Origin: Leuctra nigra
Lineage: Eukaryota; Arthropoda; Insecta; Plecoptera; Leuctridae
Reading direction: 5' to 3'
Assembly (NCBI GenBank): GCA_934045905.1
Contig: OW203765.1
Span: 14,633,409-14,697,408 of the forward strand
Length of the DNA stretch: 64,000 bases
The notes under the pieces are model-generated. The model was not told the origin of the DNA and searched no databases. It saw only the letters and a program-made list of their open reading frames with translations. This document shows positions 22,789 to 35,348 of this stretch, one piece after another. Positions within the stretch are counted from its first letter, which is position 1, and each line of letters opens with the position of its first letter. The position numbers and the translations under genes are program-made.

Positions 22789-25700
22789 TTATATCCACAT
22801 TCTCTCATTATGTAAAGATATTGATTATTTTCATAAACTTTTATAATGTTTAATAATGAAGGGTTGAGCTTGACACAAAGATGGTGATATTAAAAAGGTG
22901 AAAAGATTGAATTTACGCTAATGGTTATCTTTTGTAAATTTAAAAGCGCAATAAAAATACAGTATGATAATAAACTGTTTTTATAGTGTTAAAGTTTTCG
23001 AAAAGTTCGTCACATTGAAGTAATAAATTGGTTCATAAAAACAAAATATTCAGAACGGATATTGAATCAAATGACATAAAAGTACTAAACAGGGTCATTG
23101 AAACCCCAGCTGCTCTTCCTGCGTTGTAAGTTGGGTTTCCATACATGAGTACGCAAGAGTGTAGCACTGCGTTTCCCTTACATTCACATAACGCAATGAG
23201 AGAGGTTTGAAAACATAGCTGCGCATTTTAGATACTTTTTCATAACATACACTTTAGTTTTCAAATTGTTTGGGTTGCCCAAATAGAATTAGTTTTTTTA
23301 GAGGCAACAATCTATTAGCTGACTTTGTTTGGAAGAATTTGTCGCAATTTGATGTCAAATCGATCTAGTTGATTTCAATTTCCTTGGTGTTTCAATAAGA
23401 ATTCGAAAGGGCCGAAAGAAACTAACAGGCTGCTGTTGCGGAATTACGAACGATGCTTTCAAGTAAATTAGTAAATTATCACGGAGTCTTGCGAGTAATT
23501 TAATAACCTTTCCAATAGATTCTCGGAAAATAAACTTTTGAAAATACATTTTTACTAAATAGTTTTCAGTCATACCAAGTATATTGTACCATCTTACCAA
23601 TCGTTCGTTCAATACCGCCGTTCAATCGTACCATTGAATTACATAAGTAAAAACTGTCATATTTGCGACGTTGTGCGAATTCATTTAGGGAAGTCTCGTG
23701 AAATTTTATTCTAGTTAATTTGTAAATATCAACACAATTAACAATGATAAACACACATATCACCAGCGAAATTTAAAATGTTCATTCATAAAAATCAAAT
23801 TCAAATGTCATTGGATATTTTGTATCTAGAATCAGGATTGTGATGTCATTTCCAAGTTTCCAACAATGTGTTACCATTGTGATTCCTTTGTTGGCATGGC
23901 AATATAGCTAATTAAGATGTCACTGTCAATTTTCCCGTCTTAAAATTGTAAGAAATAATCAATCTTTGTAAATTAATTCCTTGAAAACTATTCATCTCAC
24001 AACCAAAATAATACCACATCTGTGTTCAGCAACATCTCAACTTTCATTTAACAAATATTATTCTGGAATCTAATTCAAAGGAGACTTCCCTATTATAATC
24101 ATTATTATTGAATATAAGTTCCTGGTCTCATTGAGGGAAGAAACCATTCTGGTGCTATTATTATCGTCGAGTAATCCTTAATCCAAATCTAGATGGGCCA
24201 ATTTTGTAAAACAGCAGCAAGGGGCAGCAAGTTGACGTGTGTTGAGTCTCGTTGCTGATGACATTGATGATGTTGCTGGTGTACAGCCGTTGTCATTGAT
24301 GTGACGTCAGAATCCCAGTTGTCTCACACTCCGTTCCCCTTCGCATTTTGTATTGTGAACTATAGGTTGTTGAAAATTACCAATAATGAAATTAAGTATG
24401 TGTTTTTCATTATAATTTTTATAAATCATTATAATTTTCATTATAATTCTCAATTCAGCATTGTCCTTGTAACGTTTACATCCCTGTATTACTCGTCATG
24501 CTTCTAAATTAATTGTCTCCAAGCAAGATTCCCCGCAGAGAAATCTGGTAATAATCGAGTCCATGTAGCAGAGAAGCAAGTTGGACATTTCGCTTTGTCT
24601 TTGACTCGGAGTTTATCAGATTCGAGCGCTTCTTATCGCGACGGAAGCGACTAGATCGACCGTCGCCGTCCCCAGGAGGCCGACAAACTTCTCATTGAGT
24701 CCCGGCAGTCAGAGGCAGGTTCACAGATGCGTCAAATCCAACGTTATGGACTCGAGAGATAGGAAACACATTTACATCGTGTTTTTCTTCTGCATAGTAC
24801 CTTCAAACCCAATTAAAATCATATGGATAATCAGAGTATCATATGCAGCGCTTGTAAAACTGACAAACCATGTCAATCTAGAATTAATGCATTGATAATA
24901 ATAGATGTATTGTAGCTATGAAGATACGAGATGTACAATTAATAGTTAATTTTAATATTTTATTATAATATTTATAATTTATTGATGCGAGTATAATTCA
25001 TTGTAATATAGTGTTATTGTATAATTATTTTATAATAATATATTATAATTAATTGTACATACAAAAGCACTTTCATTTAAATTGCGGCTTGTCAACCTGT
25101 AAATATCATATATTAATGGTTACCTACTTATTATGATTATTTCAAAGGAGAATTTGTGTGGTTTATAGGGAACTTTTGTGGCTCTGAACATTCTTCGAAG
25201 TACTTTCTCCGTCATATTATTTTAATCAGATACAAAAAGGTATTATTTACTGACTTGGTACTGTGTGCTTTTTCGACTTTCGTACTTTTTAGATATAGGT
25301 TATCCTGAATTGCCAATAGTAAAATCCAAAAGGTTGAAACCAAAGTCTTATTTATTTATTTCTATTGGTAATAATGACAAGTAGACACAGCTTTCTTCCC
25401 AACAAAATGTGTGTAGTACATATATTGAGAGGCGTATTAAACGCAAGTTCTGGTAACTACGCTCTGGCACGTCATGTAGACCCTACCAGGCATGGCAGTG
25501 ATGCCAAATGCGAACAAATAATTTCCTTTAGATGTTTAACAGCATTGTATCTTTCATTACGCACACGTCGTACTAGAGCAAAGGAGACTCCTTGGCCATT
25601 CCCAACTTCCCCGAAACAACCTGCCATCCTTAACATCCAGACATTACATCTTCAAGAACCTAACACACATTCTCTTCATCGACATCATTAAGGTATCATC

Positions 25701-25978
25701 GTGTTGGCCTGTGGTCTACTGTGCGTGTAACTTGTTGCATATTTGTGTCCAACTAATGCAATCACTCTCTGAACTCACTCTGTTTATATGCCACCACAAT
25801 ACCACTCACTTTTCAATCAAATATTTAACAACAAATTTCACCAACCAAGTTGATTGTTTACGTGATTGCAGATTATTTCGTACGCACTTACGAAATTAGG
25901 CAAAATTGAAATAATCAAAATCATCATACAATTTGTCACAATAATTTGGCTGTATGGTATCGTATAAACAGGATAAGT
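22789..25978. other. Intronic sequence, no gene seen
   Basis: Largely AT-rich, with a nearly pure AT stretch at about 24940-25060. The patches at 23390-23720 and 24530-24760 are less AT-rich, non-repetitive and free of ORFs; they could be conserved non-coding elements, but only a comparison could show this. The ORF at 25365-25691 has no recognisable domain. Confidence 0.35.
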
Positions 25979-25999
25979 TCAGATAATGTTCCCATGTAT

Positions 26000-26315
26000 A
26001 TAATGTAACTGTCCTAGCCTGATATGCATTAACCCTGCCCATATATATGTTTGCTCCACCCATATGTACGCCAACTGTATGTTTACTCCGCCCCATGTAC
26101 ATAAACCCCGCCCCACGTGAACATTAACCCAGCCCACATGTACATAACCCCGCCCACTTGTACATAAACCCCGCCCCATGTATATTAACCCCGCCCCATC
26201 GTGTACATTAACCCCGTCCCACGTGTACATTTACTCCACCCAGCTGTATATAACCCCGCCCCATGTACATTAACCCCGCCCCTCTGGTCAGGCCCCGCCT
26301 CTAACGCCCCGCCTC
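26000..26315. repeat. ~21-bp tandem array (CCCCGCCCCATGTACATTAA) before exon 2
   Basis: About 12-14 degenerate units alternate a pyrimidine/GC box (aaccccgcccc) with (c)atgtacatta. The array runs to within about 10 bp of the exon 2 acceptor, so it overlaps the expected polypyrimidine and branch region. Confidence 0.85.
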
Positions 26316-26323
26316 CTCCACAG

Positions 26324-26606
26324 ACCGCTGGCGCCGTATTACAAGTACATGGAGCAGGAGCGCGACTACATCTGCTCGAAGCCGGACGACAACGGGATGC
26401 ACCTGTGTCGCGATCTGCCGCCCTACAGGGAGGGCGATCTCATCTGCAACGGGTCCGCCCTGCCCTTCAGCGACAACCGGCCCACGACGAACAGCTGTGT
26501 CAACTGGAACCAGTACTACACCGACTGCAAGGCGGGGCCGGAGAACCCGTTCCAAGGCACTATCTCGTTCGATAACATCGGGCTGGCGTGGGTCGCCATC
26601 TTTCTG
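26324..26606 (+). CDS. Ca-alpha1T: T-type calcium channel, exon 2: domain I extracellular loop and pore helix
   Basis: One base completes the lysine codon left by exon 1. The 94 following codons encode the large extracellular turret between S5 and the pore of domain I. It carries cysteines typical of Cav3 (in YICSKP, LCRDLP, LICNGS and SCVNWNQYYTDC) that probably form disulphides, and one N-glycosylation sequon (NGS). The exon ends in the pore helix (FDNIGLAWVAIFL). The acceptor is 'cctccacag' and the donor GTGAGT (26607), phase 0. The NWNQYYTDC stretch is nearly identical to vertebrate Cav3 and is diagnostic. Confidence 0.95.
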
Positions 26607-27180
26607 GTGAGTCGACAGGTGTCAAGGTCAATGATGTGGGGACTTGGTTGGACTAGGATAGTGACGTCATCAAGTGGCCCGCTAGACCAAGACATTGGTC
26701 GAGACCGAGACTGGGCAGTTAGTTGGGATGAGGTGTGACGTGAGAGGATGGCTCACCAGGTGAAATACCGAGCGTTGACGGAAATACCCGATCTGAAAAA
26801 CTGATGTTCTGGAGAACCTTCCCCACCACATTCAACCTACCTTGGTATCGATTTATACCTATCTCAAGTAAATACCTCTAACTAATAACTAATAATATTA
26901 ATTACATGGATGTATTTTATGGTAACAATATTAAATAGAAGGGTTTTATAATTCGTTATAATCATACCATCTCGCAATTCCCAATGCAAACACTGGCCTA
27001 CTTGTCACTGCATAGCAGCCATAAGATGACTAAAGAAACCAATACCCACAGTCTTCTTGATACCTCGTTCAGGACGCCCTGATTAAAAGTACAATCTGTC
27101 AATAGGTTTGCTGCTTTTGGAGAATATGAATGAATGTTGATTATATCTTTGAAATGTATTTGAATTAATTTAACACATTT
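26607..27180. other. Intronic sequence, no gene seen
   Basis: The reading frame from exon 2 continues for about 44 codons into this intron, but the GTGAGT donor is clear and no channel homology continues. TGACGTCA at about 26661. Confidence 0.5.
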
Positions 27181-27189
27181 TCAAAACAA

Positions 27190-27600
27190 TCATAAAATTA
27201 CAGAATCATGTCAAAAACTCTTGAAGTTCTTTGATAGATTTGTCTAAAAATTGCAAAAGCTTCTAATAGGTATATTGGTCCGGATGACCTTGCAAAATTT
27301 TAAGTTAGGTTCCACCTTCAAACGGTTCCATTAACAAAACAACGGTAAAACGGTCAACGGTTCCATTTTTTATTTTTAACCAATCATGGGGTACTATTCA
27401 AAACTATACAGCTATATTACTATATGCTATAGTAATATAGCATATGCTATATTGTATGCTACTATATATGCAAAATTTCAAATCGATTAGTTGAACTGTT
27501 TGACCTCCTGGACATTGCAGGTATAAACACAAACAGGAAAAACACGCTGGGAAAGATCCGTCAGATTTCCTTAGTGGCGCTCGCTACGTTCGCTTAATAA
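27190..27600. repeat. Dispersed repeat family A, partial copy
   Basis: It shares 'ggatgaccttgcaaaatttt', 'caaaatttcaaatcgattag' and the terminal 'cgctcgctacgttcgctt' with the copies at 2396-3312 and 29570-30470. The 5' part is missing. Confidence 0.55.
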
Positions 27601-29142
27601 TGCCACATACCTACCTGCTATGGAGTATTTACATACGATTATTCAACTATTTATTGTGTATTGAACTTTTTGAGGGCGTACCACTTAAGCTAAGGCAGGT
27701 TCCCTCAGGAACCGCTCGGGCGCAAACCCTCGATTTTTATAAAAGCTCGAATGAAGACATTACAATACTGAGAACACCTCTGCAGCAAACCATATCATGG
27801 CTAGATAGTAAACCGTCAAACAAACCGCCACACTCGACCAGTTTCCCGCTACACAGTCGAGCTCATTGCACATGAGTAGTAGACCGCCTAATACAAAGCT
27901 TCCAAGTTGTCTTTACACTTGGGACCTGCTTGAAACTTTACCCGTCCAATTTCACTTATTTGCACTGTTACTTTCCCACCCTCCAGCCCTATATCATTAT
28001 CCACCTTCGACTTTGCGGCCCGGGAAAGTGGGTAACGAATATAGGAAGGGAAAATAAGATAGTGGAAAATTGAGGAAATTCGAGGATTTCACAAATTGCT
28101 TTCGATTTTCTTTGAATGAATGAATGTTGAGGAAAATGGCGAAAGTAATATCGTTAGAGGGCTGTGAGCGTTTTAGTTTGGATATCTTCAGAGTTTCGTG
28201 TTAAGTCTCTCATCTATTTTAGGAATAAAACGAGAGTTTTGCGTCTTTTCCTCGAATTGGCGCTATCAATCATCTTTCATAGACATGGGAATTGACAGAT
28301 TGAAAAGAATTAAATAAAGTTGTTGATAATTTCATTTGGGATCAAATGTATCTTTTATGATGTTCAGTTTACTTCATAACTGTACCTCAGAGGCAGAAGA
28401 GCGGAAGTCCCTTTCAATGATTCTTGAGGTGAGTTTAAAAAACAGCATTAGGCATTCACCCACTCACATTTGTAATAGTGACATGAGCCATTGTGGAAGA
28501 CAATATTCAATAGATATAGGTTACTGTATTTTCTTACATCAGTCAAATGCCAATAGAGCTTGATTGCGTCATTCCAAAAGTATGCAAAATCGAGAAAATT
28601 TACTTCCGCCCTTCTAGCTCTGGACAACATTTGATGTCTTAGCTTCGATCACTGACTGAGGTTGTTCGTAGTTTCTCTCAGTCGAGAACAAATGTAGGGA
28701 AGGCTCCCTACTAATATGCCTTGACCGCCTCTTGCCCACCGTCCACCCTAACCTAGGGTGGTACTTTGTGGTACTTTGTCAAGTACCATGACAAGTTAAA
28801 CACAGCTAAAATAAAAAGGAATCAATCAAGTATGCATTGAGATGAGAGGAAATCGAATAATTAATTAAAAACAGACAAAACAAAGACCGTCTGACAAAGC
28901 AATTAAACCACTGATTGCTCATTTCAGTGACGTTCCATTAAACGTCCGAGAATCTGCATGTATTTGAATTCCCCGCTGGAAACCTGTCCATTCGAGTTAA
29001 TTACAATCACTACCTGGACTAATTAATAATTCCATCCATCTTAATGAGTCACAGCGATGGAATTAGCTGATTCGATGTTGACCCAGAGCAGTAATCGATC
29101 TCATGCATCACTGCATTGGGATACCTTATAATGATACATAAC
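27601..29142. other. Intronic sequence with SINE fragment, no gene seen
   Basis: A SINE body fragment (tccctactaatatgccttgaccgcctc) lies at 28656-28757. The segment 28900-29100 is non-repetitive, with many TTAATTA/TAATCGAT motifs, and resembles an enhancer-like conserved element by composition only. Confidence 0.35.
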
Positions 29143-30470
29143 TAGGAAAACGCTCAGTGTAACGCGTTGATGAGCGAGCACGGGTACGTGCAAATTCTCG
29201 AACCGGAAATGCGTACACAACGCACAGAAAACATACATCCATATTGAATTGATTATGATATCAACTTAAAAGTGTATGCTTTTCATCGAAACTTTAAAAT
29301 AGCATCTAAGCACCTGGTTCATAAAGCAAATCAGAATCAATTTTCAATTGGCACTGGAAAACATTCATTTCGATACTTCATTACTGACAGATATTAAAAA
29401 TGTAAATAACTTCGTACGTTCTTAACTGATTGGGATGAAATTTTGTAAAATAAGAGACAATATTGGTCTTAATGATCATGCAAAATATGAGTTTGATCAG
29501 AATTATCGAAGACCGTTTTCATTTTTCAGCCTATCGGGAGATATTTATTTAAATTTTAACCAATGAATCTGAGTAACGCGTTGATGAGCGAGCACGGATA
29601 CGCGCAACACCTCGAACCGAAATTCTGTCTATCGAAAATGTCATTAAAAGCAAATAATTCTAAAATTTCGCCACAGATTTGTATAGAAATCTCAAAACAT
29701 TCCTAAAATATTGGTCCAAATAACCATGCAAAGCTTTAAGTTGATCGATTGAACCTTTATGATTGAACTGTTCCGTGTTAATTTTCAAAAATCACAGGAT
29801 CTCCTTCAAAAAATATACCTGAGACCACTCATATGATATAAGTGTGTCTACACAATATCAGATCGACTGTTAAACGGTCATTATCAGTTTCATTTGCGTT
29901 TGAAAGTTTCTGCTCTAACTACCTTGCCTTGAACTGAAGAGTCGAAGTCGCCGTGAATTTGACAGCCAACAAGCAAATAGTCCGTAAAATGTCAATAACG
30001 TTTGGATTTAAACACAGATTAGTATGAAAATTGTCAAAAATGCAGATAATGTTTATCCCAACCATCATGCGAAGTTATAAGTTGATCGTTCAATCGGTTA
30101 TAGTTTTAATTTCTAAAAACACAGGAAAGATGGTTTTAAATTTTAACCAATGGGAGGATTTGGCTGAAACTTTGTTTGATTGGGTACAATGTTGGGGGTA
30201 ATGACTTGTCAAAATTTCAATTTGATCAAAACAACCAATCGAAAGTTAATTTTTTTTAAATTTGAACCAATCAATGGATTTCAAAAAAATTAGGGTCTGC
30301 AACAATCAGAAATGTTACGTACATGTGTGCAAAATTTCAGCTCGATCGAAGAAAAACTCTGACCTGTATATCGTCAGTAACAGAAAAAAAAAAAAAAAAA
30401 AAAAAAAAAAAACAGAGGTCCGTGCCAAAAGAGCCAAAAGGAGACGCTCGCTTCGCTCGCTCAAATATGT
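29143..30470. repeat. Dispersed repeat family A, two nested or tandem copies
   Basis: The head 'aggaaaacgctcagtgtaacgcgttgatgagcgagcac' appears at 29146. A second head (aacgcgttgatgagcgagcac) is at about 29574, followed by a body matching 2440-3300 closely. The second copy ends with a run of about 30 A (30383-30412) and 'gacgctcgcttcgctcgctc'. The arrangement suggests one copy inserted beside or into another. Confidence 0.65.
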
Positions 30471-31300
30471 TTCTTGTGTTCCTGATTTCAAAAATAAGTG
30501 TTTTATTTTGCCTGAAAATGCCTTTTTCTCAACATTTGATGAATTCAGTCCTTTTCTTGCTATTTTGAGGTATTTTTGTAGTTTCTTTAAATTATTGGGG
30601 AAAATAATACACAATATTTGTTTCAAGTTAAAAATAAAATTGTATTCTTCACAAAATGTCCATCCTCCACTTGGTTGACCAACAACGATACTTGACAAAT
30701 TGACACATTCATAACAAAAATTAAGTTCATTTTAATATCTTACTTCAAATTCAACTCCAAAACCAATAAATCGAATAATTATATTTTGACGAATATTACA
30801 AAACTTAACATTTCATAGGTCCTTTTTCGGGGTTTTATGGTCCTTTTTTAATAGTTTAAGGTATTATTTACCTGCCTTTTTGGACGATTCATAGGTCCTA
30901 AGCATCTTAGCTCTAAAGACTAGGTTATGTAGTATAAGATCATGTTAGGTATCGATATGGAGTGGCAAGAAGTCACATGATACGGTAATATGGAATTAGG
31001 CGCGCGTTTTTTATTTGGCAGGTTTGTTTCAATTCAAAATCAATATTTTACTGATGCTAAGGATATTATTAAAAAATATCATATAATACAGGCTACTTAT
31101 ACCATGGATTTATAATAGTACTATGCTTATACGAAGTGATTGTTATAATAATTTATTTAATAAAATAATGTATAAAATATAGAACACTTTGACACATAAA
31201 ACTAAGTCACACAGTTCAGTTTAATACTTCTCTACATTAGTATGAGGTATGTCCATTTTCTCGATTTTGCTAGTCACGGTTGCTACAAATAAAAAGAAGA
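30471..31300. other. Intronic sequence, no gene seen
   Basis: AT-rich; no domain, RNA gene or splice-flanked exon recognised. Confidence 0.4.
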
Positions 31301-31309
31301 TTTGATGGA

Positions 31310-31570
31310 GACAGAACTAAGAGGTTTAAGAATAGGTTTCAACGTATCAGCAAATGCAAGTCCGGGGCGCAGCCCCCGGAAACGTTTCAAATTATAACAC
31401 AATTCCAAGCATTTTGAACCGTTTTCGACATGATATTTATAATATATTTTCAATTGTATTAATTTTAATAATTGTGGCTTTTTAGACGAAGCCCTGATTT
31501 CGAAAGTAGGGGGGGGGGGGCGGCCTCTCCCTCCCCTCCCCCCCCCCCCCCCCCGCTGAATACGCCCTTG
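31310..31570 (-). mobile_element. Transposon remnant with G/C homopolymer
   Basis: Read on the minus strand it has a G-rich homopolymer run, then 'gaaatcagggcttcgtc', and ends with 'ccgggggctgcgccccgga'. The same style of G-tract plus 'gccccggacccgc' occurs at 36490-36830 and 56545-56875. It seems to be a degraded member of a repeat family; autonomous parent unknown. Confidence 0.45.
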
Positions 31571-32200
31571 AACTAGGTTAATGACAGAAATGTAAATGTC
31601 ACATTTCAATAAAAATGCGTGCTTTAGTTGTGTATTATGGCTACAAAAGTTAATTATAACTAAATTTCAATTTCAATTGTTTCTCCTTTGTCATTGCACT
31701 AAAAATATCATGAAATGAAAAACAAATAAGTGAATCTCAAGAATGTATCCGTCTGAAATTCCTACCTTGCGCGAATAGGAATCCTGCTCGTGACGTCACA
31801 GTGATAGAAAAATGGAGGCTGCTATGGTAGGGGAAATGTGTCAAAGCTCTAAATAATAGCAATAAATCATATTTATCAGATGAATATTTAACTTGAACAT
31901 GTGTAAAGATAAATATTGCGTATTATTATTAACTTGTACTTACTTAAATATCTTTCTTTCACAAGTAATCACTCAAAATATGAGATTTGGATTGCCGCTG
32001 TCAGATTTGTTTTTCCCTATACTTTTGTATAGGTTACTATGGCAACCTTTTCTCACGCAGGATGCCTATAGAAGATGTCAAGTTTCAGTGAATTCAGTGT
32101 GCAGTGGCACAGTTCTACTTGTTGAAATCTGAAAAAGTACAAAACTTGGAGAATGACAGCCGAAAACTCAAGCTATTTTCCCTCCCGCTGGATTTCCCTC
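31571..32200. other. Intronic sequence, no gene seen
   Basis: No coding or repeat signal that I can name apart from a TGACGTCAC at about 31790. Confidence 0.4.
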
Positions 32201-32229
32201 TTGGTTCCCGTCTTGAAGAGCGCAGTTCG

Positions 32230-32405
32230 ACTCTCTCCTGCAGATAAATCGCGCTCCCCGGGGAGCAAGTACTCCACGTATCTACCGAGGCCGTGACTCC
32301 TGCTAACTGGCGATAACTCAAATAGCGCGGGTTCGAACCTAGGCGAGAGTAATGGACCGAGTAGTGGGGGAGGTTTCATGATGATATGTGGGAGACCCCA
32401 CACGT
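32230..32405 (+). mobile_element. tRNA-related SINE-like segment
   Basis: 'ctgctaactggcga' (A-box-like) followed by 'gcgggttcgaacctaggcg' (B box) is spaced as in a tRNA promoter, but no cloverleaf can be folded by eye. It is a SINE-like copy of a family different from that at 4831. The ORFs here are incidental. Confidence 0.45.
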
Positions 32406-32665
32406 AATTCACTAGTTAGAAAGCGAGTCTATTTATAGCATTCGTTTGCATTTTATATCATTTATAGCATTCGAGGAAAATATAAAATTGGTTAGCAGTC
32501 ACAAATTATTACAACTAGGGATTTCAAGACATAAAGTCTTGTTTTATTTTGTCAACTTATAGTGACAAACATCTGGTTTGATTATGAAGCTGGGTGATGG
32601 AGTGTTCATTGCATAAATTTAACTTGCCGTAATTATATGATTGCTGCTTCAGCTCAGTTAGACGG

Positions 32666-33052
32666 TTAAGAGGCAAACGGTTAAGAGGCGCACGGTTCGC
32701 AAGAGCGTTTTTTTGAAATTTTGTCTTCCCACTAAATAATTTTAAAAAATCAGATAGTAACGACCCATAACAGCCCAATAGACTAAATAATGCCGCACAC
32801 TGGAGTACTTTATGACCTCTGGTACGACCTTAAAGTGTTAAATACGATATTTTTAGTAAAATAATCGTATTTAGCACTTTGAGGTCGCACCAGAGGTCAT
32901 AAAGTACTCCAGTGGGTGGAATTATTTAGTCTATTGGGCTGTTATGGGTCGTTACTATCAGATTGTTTTAAATAATTTAGTGGGAAGACAAAATTTCAAA
33001 AAAACGCTCTGACAAACCGTGCAATTTTCGTTCGCTTCCGTTTGCCTCTTAA
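32666..33052. mobile_element. Long-hairpin MITE, copy 1 (387 bp)
   Basis: The arms pair almost from end to end: ttaagaggcaaacgg at the left against ccgtttgcctcttaa at the right, and 'ctggagtactttatgacctc' against 'gaggtcataaagtactccag' near the centre. The centre is AT-rich around 32858. Related but more diverged copies are at 44990-45297 and 61540-61800. No ORF; a non-autonomous cut-and-paste or fold-back element. Confidence 0.8.
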
Positions 33053-33104
33053 GAAACTAAGGGCCAGTTTTACAATACTCCGTTAAACCAGTTTAAACAA
33101 TACA

Positions 33105-33365
33105 ATATATGTATGTATGTATGTAATATTGTTTTCAGTACACTTACTGGGATACAATGTATTCAGTTCTACCAACTAAAATACAACAGAAACATAAAAC
33201 TTAGAATACAATTATAATATTATATTATATTATAATATATTATATTATTTATATATTAATAAATAATATTAATATATTATTATATTATATTATATTATAT
33301 TATATTATTATAATATTAATTGTATTATAATACAATTATAATGAATTATACAACTGAACAAAGCT
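33105..33365. repeat. AT-rich low-complexity tract
   Basis: A short (tatg)n run at about 33108-33124 is followed by about 140 bases of tatat/taatat simple sequence at 33205-33345. Confidence 0.8.
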
Positions 33366-35255
33366 AAGAATACAATAGAATTATAAATTTAGAAACACCA
33401 AAACAGTGCTATCCATCAGACAATGCAACAACAATGCTATCTATCAAAGCAGACCATGAGTTGAGCACATTGCATATACTGTTCCATTCTGAGACAGTTG
33501 TTCCCAGAAAAGAAAAACCTCCTTCATTGGTGTTATATCCACTCACAGCTAGCTTAAAACTATGGTAATCCCTTCGTAAGTATTAAGCTTTTTCGGTAAT
33601 TTGGTCATTCAAAAAGGAATGTCATTGGCTGTTGTCGTGGCAATTAAAGCCCTAATCAACTGTTTAAAAATTAGCAGAATATTGAAAAACTGACCATTAC
33701 TTATAGTAACGTATCAAATAGAAAACATTAACAACATTAACATTAACATTAACAATACAACAACATTAGTTGTTGTCCATGCTTTTCCCGAGGCCATCCC
33801 ACAAAAAAATCATCATAATTAACATTAGATACATATAATCTTGTTTTTCTCTAGATTAGTTTTCACGGCTTGAATAAAGTATCTAGTGAAGTAAATTTCT
33901 TTACTTTTCCCAGCAATTAACTTCCCATTTAACCTGTAATATTCTCAACAGCGGAATTCTTTCTTTTAATCTGGTGTAATATATGTGTAGATGAGAGTAA
34001 TTACAAACCCCCGCGAAATATATGATCGTGCGGTAACAAATATCCCCCCACCCACCCCCTTCATTCCAACATAATTGCCGCCCTGCATAATAAAGGGGTT
34101 CCAAGGGTCCGGATTGGATAATGAAAGTCTTGGCAGGAATGCGTGGAATGCTTGGAATGTGTAAAAGTGTGAAGGGAATGGCTCATTACGCGCAGTTTGC
34201 TGCAGACGCAAGTTTTGTGCCAAAGATCGTGACGTCAGAGATCGAGTAACAGCGGGGGCTTACGAGTCACGAGGAACAACGTTTTCAATCAAGACTGATC
34301 AAGACATAATTCACAAATTAAAACACAGTAAAAATAAACTAAGTGACGACAGTAATAATTTTTAAGCCCACTCAAAATCTTATGGCTCGATTCTTTGATT
34401 TTAATTTGTATTTTTCTCCTTACTTCAGGTCAAACAATTACAATTGACGTAACGGCGAGGAACGAAAATAATGTTATATTTGTGTTACGTCACCCGCACC
34501 GTGACGTCATTTACCTAAAGACTAATCCACGCTAGCAACTTTTGGTTGATCAACTTGATTCTGCTCGTGCGATAAGTGTCGCTTTGGTGCCGATAAAGAA
34601 ACTCTGCACATGTCTAGAACCAAGTTGACACCTCCCCAATGGACTGCTACTTTGACGCGGTGGTGGGGCTTAAGGGGCCACCTCACATTACGAGTTGGTC
34701 CCAATTAATGCACTTCAGGGTTGACCTTGACCCATGCCCTTCCCAAATTCGCGGGCCCCTCGAGCCGGCCTCCCCCTTCGAGATGGTGATCCCCCTGTAA
34801 TTGGGTCCCACCGGCCCGAAGATTCTCTCCCCCCACCCCCGGTCTGTCTACAATCTGAACTGGCTTTCCCACCAATTTCAGACTCCCCCGGATCGGGCCC
34901 GTTAGGTCGACCCCTCCTTATGTCCTCCTTTTATTATCAACAAAGTTAAAAGTAAACATTTATGTACGCAATCGTCGTTGACACGCCGTTAAAACATAAA
35001 AATCTAATCAAGTTGACCAACCAAAAGTTACTAATGTGGATTGGTCTTAATATCGTGATTTTGTTCACCACTCTGGACCGGTCCATCATCGTGATTTTTA
35101 TCACCGGTCCCTCAACAGCCCAAAATCTACATTCCGTTTTAAGAACTATGTGTCGATGAATAACATTGTCACCATAGCCACCTGTGCTGTGAAGACATAA
35201 TGGTCCAGGTATAATCATGGGCGAGCTTGTACTGATTGTCAAGTGCGTGTTGCAG
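33366..35255. other. Intronic sequence, no gene seen
   Basis: The stretch 34730-34930 is strikingly C-rich (cccc blocks) and has a 71-codon ORF without recognisable domains or splice support. TGACGTCA occurs at about 34230 and 34502. Confidence 0.4.
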
Positions 35256-35348
35256 GTGATCAGTCTCGAGGGCTGGACGGACATCATGTACTACACTCAA
35301 GACGCGCACAGCTTCTGGGACTGGATCTACTTCGTGCTCCTCATCGTG
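35256..35348 (+). CDS. Ca-alpha1T: T-type calcium channel, exon 3: domain I selectivity filter and S6 start
   Basis: A 31-codon exon, in phase 0 at both ends. It begins [16 protein letters not shown] and runs into the first half of S6 (FVLLIV). The glutamate in LEGW (codon 35268-35270) is the domain I selectivity-filter residue; Cav3 channels use Glu-Glu-Asp-Asp across the four domains. Acceptor 'gtgttgcag', donor GTGAGT at 35349. The MYY.QDAHSF motif is characteristic of T-type and not of Cav1/Cav2 channels. Confidence 0.95.

Noticed and set aside
25365..25691. 108-codon + strand ORF
   Set aside because: No recognisable domain, starts in non-specific context and has no splice partners; cannot be supported as a gene.
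26301..26575. ORFs in other frames over exon 2
   Set aside because: Shadows of the GC-rich calcium-channel exon; only the third frame matches Cav3.
32290..32350. tRNA gene suggested by A- and B-box-like motifs
   Set aside because: The boxes are present but no cloverleaf folds; treated as a SINE-like segment.
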